Origin: an uncultured Methylococcaceae bacterium
Lineage (GTDB): Bacteria; Pseudomonadota; Gammaproteobacteria; Methylococcales; Methylococcaceae
Direction: 5' to 3'
Assembly (NCBI GenBank): GCA_903910005.1
Contig: CAIVXW010000480.1
Coordinates: 1 to 5,248 of the forward strand
Length of the DNA stretch: 5,248 nt
Shown: positions 1 to 5,248 of the stretch, piece after piece
Layout: each line of letters starts with the position of its first letter
How positions within the stretch are numbered: position 1 is the first letter of the stretch
Position numbers and translations under genes: made by a program
The notes under the pieces: generated by a model
What the model was told of the DNA's origin: nothing
Databases searched by the model: none
The model's input: only the letters and a program-made list of their open reading frames with translations

Positions 1-29
1 GAATTGATACCTAACGGCAGATTTTTCAT
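1..29 (-). CDS. 5' end of a gene running off the window, probably AAA-ATPase-like / PD-(D/E)XK nuclease family protein
   Basis: Only the first nine codons and part of a tenth are present. They begin at an ATG on the minus strand (27-29) and read MKNLPLGIN, followed by a TC-starting codon that must be serine. This resembles the conserved opening of the abundant AAA-ATPase-like proteins with a C-terminal PD-(D/E)XK domain (PF09820/DUF1703 type), which commonly start M-K-x-L-P-(I/L)-G-I-(Q/N)-x-F and continue to a YVDKT motif. A weak Shine-Dalgarno (GAG, 39-41) sits 9 nt before the ATG. The gene is separated from the EcsC gene by the repeat-rich spacer, so it is probably not in that operon. Family members are numerous in some proteobacteria and have been linked to mobile or defence contexts, but their role is largely unknown. 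Nine residues make this a suggestion rather than an identification. Confidence 0.5.
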
Positions 30-60
30 GGGTGTTTACTCAGAGGCTGTCGGGAAACAG

Positions 61-158
<98 letters not shown>

Positions 159-184
159 CACTCGCCATCTGCCGTTCGCCCGCA

Positions 185-203
185 AGCGGCCAGGATGGCC
201 GCT
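185..203. repeat. Perfect 8-bp stem, 3-nt loop hairpin (copy 1)
   Basis: AGCGGCCA-GGA-TGGCCGCT is a perfect inverted repeat. On the minus-strand transcript it would form a very GC-rich stem-loop downstream of the EcsC gene. No run of U follows, so it is not a canonical intrinsic terminator. It could slow 3' exonucleases or act in Rho-dependent ends. Confidence 0.7.
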
Positions 204-245
204 CCACTGCGCCATCTGCCATCTGCCGTTCGCCATTCACCCGCA

Positions 246-264
246 AGCGGCCAGGATGGCCACT
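246..264. repeat. Imperfect hairpin (copy 2 of the 185-203 element)
   Basis: AGCGGCCA-GGA-TGGCCACT is the same element as 185-203, with one C/A mismatch in the stem. It lies about 13 nt past the EcsC stop codon on the transcribed strand. As with copy 1, there is no T-tract, so a terminator call is not justified. Confidence 0.6.
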
Positions 265-276
265 CTACTTCGCCAC

Positions 277-1053
277 TCACTGCACAGGTGCAATCCATCC
301 CGTTTTGCCGCGTTCCCGTAGCCAGCGTTCCTGGAAGACCCGCCGGGCGGCAATCCCGGCCTCGCGGATGAACAACTGGTTGAAGCGGGCATTGAGAACC
401 ATGCCCAGGCCCGGTATCAGGCTGGTCAGTTCCGATCCCAGCAAAACGCGCTGCAGGGCGGTCAGGGTCGATTCGCTGATGGCCTGCCGTAACAGGCTGG
501 CCTCTATCAGGTGGTGGTAATCGTCCAGCACTCGCCTGCGTTCATCCGGGTCGATGGCCGTAGACAGGGCCAGGATATGCAGCATCAGCATTCGGTCTTG
601 ATGAGTCTCACTGTTGTGACCGTATGCCTGTGATATCCGGTGTATGACCCGCAGGGCACCTCCCAGCAACAACGGGGTTCCGGCCAGGGCCGCCACGGGG
701 CCGCCGGTTCCGGTAACGGCTCCCATGCCGAGGGCAATCCGTTCGGCATCTGCCAGTATCCGGTTTGCCAGTGCATCGGCCACCTCCAGGGGCTGAACGG
801 CCAGATCACGCAATGTGCCGATCTGTCGCTCCCGCAACCACGGGTCGTCCAGTATGCTGTCATCCTCCGCCAGTTGGGCCGCCATTCGGTTGAGAGCCTG
901 CATGAGGGTGGGGACGGTATCGGTCGGCAGCAGTTTGCCCAGTGCCCGACTGGCCTGCTCCGAGAGTTGCTGCAAGGCACGTCGACCTGGATCCGCCTGG
1001 GGGGATTTCCAGGCGGCGATGGCTGCAACCTGTTCCTGCTCGTAAGGCGTCAA
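277..1053 (-). CDS. EcsC family protein
   Basis: A 258-residue protein that I recognise as EcsC-like by pattern. It opens with a Y-E-x-E-x(7)-W-K segment (residues 4-16). In the middle is a glycine-rich hydrophobic stretch (about 109-136, GMGAVTGTGGPVAAL and on) that runs into RVIHRISQAYGH (135-146), matching the family pattern of a Gly/Ala segment, a hydrophobic helix and an I-x-x-A/Q-x-Y-G motif. Near the end is LIPGLGMVLNARFNQ (212-226), then an amphipathic helix rich in Arg (229-247). Bacillus EcsC is of similar length and is encoded with the EcsAB ABC transporter; the biochemical function of the family is not established. The glycine-rich segment suggests membrane association, but there is no signal peptide. 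The start is TTG (1051-1053), which overlaps the preceding gene's TGA. No Shine-Dalgarno is visible, so re-initiation is likely. The next ATG would remove about 50 residues, including the conserved opening. Confidence 0.8.
   Translation of the reverse strand: MTPYEQEQVAAIAAWKSPQADPGRRALQQLSEQASRALGKLLPTDTVPTLMQALNRMAAQLAEDDSILDDPWLRERQIGTLRDLAVQPLEVADALANRILADAERIALGMGAVTGTGGPVAALAGTPLLLGGALRVIHRISQAYGHNSETHQDRMLMLHILALSTAIDPDERRRVLDDYHHLIEASLLRQAISESTLTALQRVLLGSELTSLIPGLGMVLNARFNQLFIREAGIAARRVFQERWLRERGKTGWIAPVQ
1050..1053 (-). promoter_or_regulatory. TTGA stop-start overlap deciding a TTG start
   Basis: On the minus strand, TTGA holds both the TGA stop of the upstream membrane-hairpin gene and the TTG start of the EcsC gene. 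No AGGAGG-like sequence precedes it (the upstream bases are ACGACAAACCCCG). The EcsC start therefore probably depends on ribosomes that have just terminated, which would tie its level to that of the upstream gene. Confidence 0.6.
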
Positions 1054-1658
1054 CGGGGTTTGTCGTTGGTGGGATAACGGCGTTCGATGTCATCCAGATA
1101 GCGATCCACCTGGCGCAGGGCCGCGTCCACGAAACGGGAGCGGTGATTCCTGCGCCATTTATCCAGCAGTTTCTGGTTACCCGGCCATAACACCAGGCTG
1201 CCCAAAATCACGAATGGCGTTCCGATCACCCCCGGAATCACAATCCCGACCAGTCCGGCTGATATCAGCATCCATCCCATATTGCGATTGAGGTGCTTGA
1301 CCCTGTCGACCACATCATTTCCATCCGGGTCAGGGCGGATATCCTGCGTGTCAGAAATCGGACTGTGGGCGGTTTCTGCCCAATCTTCGCGACTGATGAA
1401 CTCACCCACCAGCGGTGGCGGTGTACTGCTGAGCTCGGCTTCAGCGGTCTGGGCCGTGACCGGATCCGGCTCAGGGCTATGGGCTACCGTCAGGTCAGGT
1501 TCAGGGGGGGAATCCTGATTTGACGTTATGGCATCCATAATTTTGGTCTGGATCGCATTGCCGGCATTGCTGGCATTGCTGGCATCCGGTGTGGCCGATA
1601 TTGGCGTGCCGGAACGTTTGCGGCGTGGCGTGCCGGTCTTTTTGGGAGGAGTCGTCAT
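1050..1658 (-). CDS. Small membrane-hairpin protein, PGPGW/DUF454-like, with a long disordered N-terminus
   Basis: A 202-residue protein in two parts. Residues 1-110 look disordered: a basic Thr/Pro-rich start (PPKKTGTPRRKRSGTP, 4-19), an Asn-Ala-Ser repeat (25-36), then an acidic Pro/Glu-rich linker with the near-repeat PPEPDLTVAH / SPEPDPVTAQ (51-70). Residues 127-159 form two closely spaced hydrophobic helices (MGWMLISAGLVGIVIPG, then IGTPFVILGSLVLWPG) with a Pro-Gly turn, followed by a charged amphipathic tail (163-196). The G-x-x-G-x-x-x-P-G...TPF-x-x-L-G pattern resembles small inner-membrane PGPGW proteins and the YbaN/DUF454 group; I cannot decide between them. No enzymatic motif is visible. 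The ATG overlaps the stop of the upstream ATPase-like gene (ATGA), and only a weak AGAG precedes it. A scaffold or membrane-anchor role is a guess. Confidence 0.65.
   Translation of the reverse strand: MTTPPKKTGTPRRKRSGTPISATPDASNASNAGNAIQTKIMDAITSNQDSPPEPDLTVAHSPEPDPVTAQTAEAELSSTPPPLVGEFISREDWAETAHSPISDTQDIRPDPDGNDVVDRVKHLNRNMGWMLISAGLVGIVIPGVIGTPFVILGSLVLWPGNQKLLDKWRRNHRSRFVDAALRQVDRYLDDIERRYPTNDKPR
1555..1590. repeat. 9-bp in-frame tandem repeat inside the membrane-hairpin gene
   Basis: GCATTGCCG, GCATTGCTG and GCATTGCTG, followed by a partial GCATCCGGT, encode on the minus strand the tripeptide series DAS-NAS-NAG-NA (residues 25-35). The repeat preserves frame, so copy-number change would lengthen or shorten the disordered region without breaking the gene. 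Confidence 0.75.
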
Positions 1659-4045
1659 GAGGCAAGTCTCTTGTAGTTTAGGGGATGCTGCATGTTACGG
1701 AGTGTGCTGCTGGATTGCCGGTACACCCGGCCGACACCGATGTTGGCGACAATGCCTGAGGTGATGCCATTGAGGACGCCGACGTAGCTTCCTGCAACAC
1801 AAAGGGCGTTGGGTATCCAGGATTTGCGGCAGGCTGATTCGATCCGTTCCTTTTGGGTGCGGGTCAGGTTGACTGTCTGGGCAAAACCGTCGAGTCGATC
1901 ACCCGGTATGACCAGATCGGTGTGGGCGTGCTGGAGTGCTTCGGTGCCGCCCAGCGAAACCGTGACGTGGGCTTCACTGGCCAGTTCGGGGGCAATTTGG
2001 CCGTTGCCGATGTACGTTACCAGAACACCCCGTTTTTTCATGCCCTGCAGGAAACGGATTTTCTCTTCCGGCGAAAAATCACCGCCGTGCAGCCCAATGC
2101 CCATGGTCTGGGCCAGTTTTTCGGTATCGCTGGCCGGGCGGCTGGACAACAGGAAAACCTGCATCCCCAACTGGTGTAAATGTTGTACTTCGCTGGCGAC
2201 CCGGGAGATTGGAGACAGGCGGAAATCCAGTTTGGCAATCTGTTCGCCATCAATCTCGACCTGGAGACCACGAATCATTTTTTTACGGCTGGTTTTGGGA
2301 TCATCCCGGAGTATCAGGGTGTGGCTACCCTGGCGTACCACAACATGATCCCGCTCCAGGGTGACCAGGGACGGTTGCCGCACAATCAGGCCTTTGGCCT
2401 GGCACACATCAATCAGGGCACCCGCTCGCTCATCGCCCAGATACAGGGCGGCACCTGCCGCCAGTTTGAGCAGGTTGTCGGTTTCGGATTCAGCCAGACG
2501 GGAGCTGAGTTCGGCCAGTTCCATGCGGGTGACCGACCAGGCCGGATGATCGTCCAGTACCACAAAGCCGCTTTCACCCAGCCGACTGAGTGCGCCGGGT
2601 GTCTGGGTGATGACCCCACGATCCAGGGCATAGCCCATGTCATGCAGGGTTTCCATGGGAACTGCGAGGTTGGCACCGGAGGCATGATCCTGATGCAGTA
2701 CCGCACCGACCGTGAGCAGGCCGCCTACGAAATAGCCGGCACCGGCCAGTGCCAGGCTGGGAACCACCGCACGATCAGCGATGGCCCGCGAATGACCGTG
2801 AAGCTGCGGGTCATGGCTGAACTGACTGGCAGTCTGGAAGATGCTTTGGGCAATGCGGGCGGCCTGGCGTTCCAGACCGATCCGGGTGACTTCAACCTCA
2901 ACCTTGCCCGCCACCAGGGTGCTGCCTGCCAGTATTTCATCACCGACCGTCAGTCGTTTCATGGTACTGCTCGCGGAAACGGCCCGCTGTTCGACCAGGC
3001 CGCTGCCTGAGACGACCCGGCCATCCACCGGCACGGCAGTGGGAGCCTCAATACGGATGCGATCGCCCAGTTGCAGGGACTCCGTAGTGACGACCGCATC
3101 GACGGTTTCAGAGCGTATCAGGTAAGTGTGAGTCGGGATGGGCAGGCTGGTTTCCACCATGCTGCGGCAGTTTTCAGCCATGAGTTTGCTGGAACGGCGT
3201 GCCCAGAAACTGAACGACCAGTCCATCAGGGCATGGGCGATGACCTGGCCGGTAGCGATTGAGCAGGCCAAAAGCCCGGTATACAACACCGGCATGCCTA
3301 TCCTGCCCTTGCCGAGTTCGCGGGCGGCATCCTTGAGGGTGCCCAGATTCGATACTACCAGCATGCCAATGCAAATGGGTAACAGGGCCGGAACGGCGAG
3401 TTCGCCCAGCAGCGAAAGCCCCAGGGTAGTATTGGCCAGAGCCATTCTGGGTGGCGTCATGTTGAGGGTAGCCAGGGCGGTGCCGGATGTGCCGAGTTGA
3501 ATTTCGGCCATGCGAACCACCTGAGCCAGGTCAATCCGTTCCGGTTCAAAAACCACCCACAGGCGTCCGGTTGAGGCCGTGGTAGTGGCTTTTTTGACAC
3601 CGGCCAGGGTTTTTACGGCATCTTCCAGTCGTTTACGCAGGGCCGCATCGCGACGGATGGCCGAATGGCGCAACAGCAGGCGACCGGGTCCGGTCTGGGC
3701 CACTTCAAACTGCGAGACCAGTTCACCAAACCGGTGCAGGGAGAGCGCGTGACCGGGTGTCCAGTAGCTCAACTGCTGGTCGTCCAGTCCTTCCGACTGA
3801 CCGCCCAGGGTGTCGGCCAGTTTTTGCAGAAAGGGTTTGCGGGCTTGCTCATCGACCTGGTAGTGGATAATCGCCTTGCCTGCGTCCGGTTCGATGCTGA
3901 TGGAGCGTACCTCTACAAAGGCAAAGACCCGCCTGACAAAACGACGGCACTGGATGCTGCCCTCGGCTCCAAACAGGGTAGGGTAGGCGATGTGTAATTC
4001 GTCCTGGCCGAATTGCAGGGTGGGGGCCAACATTGCAGTGCTCAT
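1655..4045 (-). CDS. Degenerate heavy-metal-type P-type ATPase-like protein (pseudoenzyme), complete copy
   Basis: This 796-residue protein has the length and domain order of a P1B ATPase. In order: an HMA-like ferredoxin-fold segment (about 17-65, lacking CxxC), a second such segment (about 118-184), hydrophobic pairs at 203-231 and 251-275, an actuator domain (305-395, keeping GDRIRI and PVDG at 339-342), a helix at 427-450, a metal-site segment (453-463), P/N domains (490-720) and a C-terminal helix (746-771) ending SSSTLRNM. The catalytic motifs are substituted. DKTGTLT is DDHPAWSVT (498-506). The VDE...TGES region is VEQRAVSASS (351-360). CPC is HAS (454-456). The HP locus reads LGDERAGAL (536-544). 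TGD is SSR (634-636). GDGxND is GNGQIAPEL (680-688). Lys662 of SPEEK is kept. It should be unable to form the phospho-enzyme or pump. The ATG starts 4 nt after the upstream paralogue's stop with no good Shine-Dalgarno; Met5 is an alternative start. The frame is intact throughout, so it is not a pseudogene in the usual sense. Confidence 0.85.
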   Translation of the reverse strand: MSTAMLAPTLQFGQDELHIAYPTLFGAEGSIQCRRFVRRVFAFVEVRSISIEPDAGKAIIHYQVDEQARKPFLQKLADTLGGQSEGLDDQQLSYWTPGHALSLHRFGELVSQFEVAQTGPGRLLLRHSAIRRDAALRKRLEDAVKTLAGVKKATTTASTGRLWVVFEPERIDLAQVVRMAEIQLGTSGTALATLNMTPPRMALANTTLGLSLLGELAVPALLPICIGMLVVSNLGTLKDAARELGKGRIGMPVLYTGLLACSIATGQVIAHALMDWSFSFWARRSSKLMAENCRSMVETSLPIPTHTYLIRSETVDAVVTTESLQLGDRIRIEAPTAVPVDGRVVSGSGLVEQRAVSASSTMKRLTVGDEILAGSTLVAGKVEVEVTRIGLERQAARIAQSIFQTASQFSHDPQLHGHSRAIADRAVVPSLALAGAGYFVGGLLTVGAVLHQDHASGANLAVPMETLHDMGYALDRGVITQTPGALSRLGESGFVVLDDHPAWSVTRMELAELSSRLAESETDNLLKLAAGAALYLGDERAGALIDVCQAKGLIVRQPSLVTLERDHVVVRQGSHTLILRDDPKTSRKKMIRGLQVEIDGEQIAKLDFRLSPISRVASEVQHLHQLGMQVFLLSSRPASDTEKLAQTMGIGLHGGDFSPEEKIRFLQGMKKRGVLVTYIGNGQIAPELASEAHVTVSLGGTEALQHAHTDLVIPGDRLDGFAQTVNLTRTQKERIESACRKSWIPNALCVAGSYVGVLNGITSGIVANIGVGRVYRQSSSTLRNMQHPLNYKRLAS

Positions 4046-4049
4046 GGGG

Positions 4050-5248
4050 TTATGGTTGTGGTAGTAATTGGTTCAGGGGAGGCCGCATGTCGCGGAGCGC
4101 ACTGCTGGATTGGTAGTACACCCGACCGACGCCGACGTTGGCGATGGTGCCCGAGAGGATGCCGTTGAGGACACCGGCATAACCACCGGCGATACAGAGC
4201 AAACTGGACAGGCGGGATTTACGGCAGGCCGCTTCGATTCTGTCCTTGTGGGTGCGGGTCAGTTCGACCGTCCAGGCGAAACCGTCAAGTCGATCACCCG
4301 GTATGACCAGATCGGTGTGGGCGTGCTGAAGTGCTGCGGTGCTGCCCAGCGAAACCGCGACGTGGGCTTCACGGGCCAGCTCGGGGGCAATTCGGCCGTT
4401 GCCGATGTATGCCACCCGAACACCGCGTTTTTTCATGCCCTGCAGGAAACGGATTTTCTCTTCCGGTGAAAAATCACCGCCGTGCAGGCCAATGCCCATG
4501 GTTTGGGCCAGTTTTTCGGTGTCGCTGGCCGGACGGCTGGACAACAGGAAAACCTGCATTCCCAACTGGTGTAGATGCTGTACTTCGCTGGCAGCCCGGG
4601 AGATTGGAGACTGGCGGAAATCCAGTTTGGCAATGTGTTCGCCGTCGATCTCCACCTGGAGACCGCGAACCATTTTTTTGCGGCTGGTTTCGGGATCATC
4701 CCGGAGTATCAGGGTATGGCTGCCCTGGCGCACCACAATATGATCCCGCTCCAGGGCGACCAGGGGCGGTTGCTGCACGATCAGGCCTTTGGCCTGGCAG
4801 ACATCCATCAGGGCACTGGTTCGTTCATCACCCAGATACAGGGCGGCACCTGCCACCAGTTTAAGCAGGTTGTCGGTTTCGGATTCGGCCAGACGGGAGT
4901 CGAGTTCGGCCAGTTCCATGCGGGTGACCGACCAGGCCGGGTGATCGTCCAGTACCACGAAGCCGCTTTCGCCCAGTCGGTTGAGCGCACCGGGGGTTCG
5001 GGTGATGACCCCGCGTTCCAGGGCATACCCCATATCATGCAGGGTTTGCATGGGAATGGCGAGGTTGGCACCGGTGCATGATCCCGAGTGCAGCACGGCA
5101 CCCACCGTGAGCAGCCCACCTACCAGATAACCGGCCCCGGCCAATGCGAGGGTAGGGTAGGTCTTGCGATCAGCAATGGCCCGATAGTGGTTGCGGATAT
5201 CCGGGTCATGACCAAACTGGCTGGCGGTATGGAAAATGGTCCGGGCAA
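4050..5248 (-). CDS. Second degenerate P-type ATPase-like protein, 3' part, tandem paralogue
   Basis: The frame is open from the right edge (first whole codon 5244-5246) to TAA at 4050-4052, giving 398 residues; the N-terminus lies beyond the window. The extra residues before 5144 (ARTIFHTASQFGHDPDI and on to AIADR) align with residues 399-424 of the downstream copy, so the TTG near 5144 is not the true start. From there the two proteins align without gaps for 364 residues at about 83% identity by hand count, then diverge abruptly after the shared PLN near the C-terminus. The same substitutions are present: DDHPAWSVT for DKTGTLT, SSR for TGD, GNGRIAPEL for GDGxND, LGDERTSAL for the HP region. 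The membrane metal-site segment reads SGSCTGANLAIP rather than QDHASGANLAVP. It is the first of four tightly spaced genes in view, and its last codon is 4 nt from the next ATG. Like its paralogue it is predicted to be catalytically inactive. Confidence 0.85.
   Translation of the reverse strand, partial: ARTIFHTASQFGHDPDIRNHYRAIADRKTYPTLALAGAGYLVGGLLTVGAVLHSGSCTGANLAIPMQTLHDMGYALERGVITRTPGALNRLGESGFVVLDDHPAWSVTRMELAELDSRLAESETDNLLKLVAGAALYLGDERTSALMDVCQAKGLIVQQPPLVALERDHIVVRQGSHTLILRDDPETSRKKMVRGLQVEIDGEHIAKLDFRQSPISRAASEVQHLHQLGMQVFLLSSRPASDTEKLAQTMGIGLHGGDFSPEEKIRFLQGMKKRGVRVAYIGNGRIAPELAREAHVAVSLGSTAALQHAHTDLVIPGDRLDGFAWTVELTRTHKDRIEAACRKSRLSSLLCIAGGYAGVLNGILSGTIANVGVGRVYYQSSSALRDMRPPLNQLLPQP

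Larger units (their letters stand above)
164..274. repeat. Diverged heptads of opposite polarity plus a duplicated 33-bp segment
   Basis: This block has GCC-led heptads: GCCATCT at 164, 211 and 218, GCCGTTC at 171 and 225, and GCCATTC at 232. Read on the minus strand these are GGCAGAT, GGCGAAC and GGCGAAT, so they are GGC-led heptads facing the opposite way to the 61-158 array. Between them is a direct repeat, 181-213 and 242-274, identical over its first 20 bases (CGCAAGCGGCCAGGATGGCC) and diverging afterwards. The second copy carries an extra 7 bp (235-241) before the repeat, again one heptad. The block begins right after the first array and ends 2 bp before the EcsC stop codon. Confidence 0.85.

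Noticed and set aside
185..264. Rho-independent terminators
   Set aside because: The stems are good but neither is followed by a T-rich tract on the transcribed strand.
2180..3010. Long plus-strand open frame opposite the complete ATPase-like gene (and similar frames at 1809-2348 and 4575-5081)
   Set aside because: These are antisense shadows of conserved coding sequence. The 2180 and 4575 frames resemble each other only because the two sense genes are paralogues, and their translations show no recognisable domain.
1655..4045. Functional copper or other metal-exporting P1B ATPase
   Set aside because: DKTGT, TGES, CPx, HP and GDGxND are all substituted, so standard annotation as a metal pump would be misleading despite the overall similarity.
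1655..4045. Decaying pseudogene
   Set aside because: There are no frameshifts or stops over 796 codons, both copies share the same substitutions, and silent changes dominate in part of the P domain.
4050..5144. Short stand-alone protein starting at the TTG near 5144
   Set aside because: The frame remains open to the window edge, and the upstream residues align with the paralogue, so the gene continues beyond 5248.

Overview
The window reads as part of a moderately GC-rich, Gram-negative, probably proteobacterial chromosome. This is inferred from codon style, protein families and the intergenic heptamer array; nothing here fixes the species. Every gene I can support lies on the minus strand, so transcription runs from high to low coordinates.

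Right to left, the window holds: (1) the 3' two thirds or so of a degenerate P1B-type (heavy-metal-class) P-type ATPase-like gene, 4050-5248, whose 5' end is outside the window; (2) a complete 796-residue paralogue, 1655-4045; (3) a 202-residue protein with a disordered N-terminal half and a hydrophobic PGPGW/DUF454-like hairpin, 1050-1658; (4) a 258-residue EcsC-family protein, 277-1053. The spacing is very tight (4-nt gap, ATGA overlap, TTGA overlap), so these four genes look like one translationally coupled operon whose promoter is upstream, beyond 5248. A roughly 250-bp non-coding spacer follows, holding a perfect-register heptamer array (61-158) and a second block of inverted-polarity heptads with a duplicated hairpin (164-274). 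At the left edge is the start of another minus-strand gene (1-29), whose first residues look like the AAA-ATPase-like/PD-(D/E)XK family.

The main point of interest is the pair of ATPase-like proteins. They keep the P1B fold signature throughout: HMA-like N-terminus, paired membrane helices, actuator domain, phosphorylation and nucleotide domains, and C-terminal helix. Yet the catalytic motifs I looked for are substituted: DKTGT, TGES, the CPx metal motif, the HP motif, the TGD motif and GDGxND. The two copies are about 83% identical over 364 ungapped residues. A 58-residue stretch of the dead P domain differs by nine silent and no replacement changes, which argues for selection on a non-enzymatic protein rather than decay. 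The membrane metal-site segment differs by what looks like a compensated frameshift between the copies. Together with an EcsC protein and a small membrane-hairpin protein, they may form an undescribed membrane-associated pseudo-transporter system; that function is inference only.
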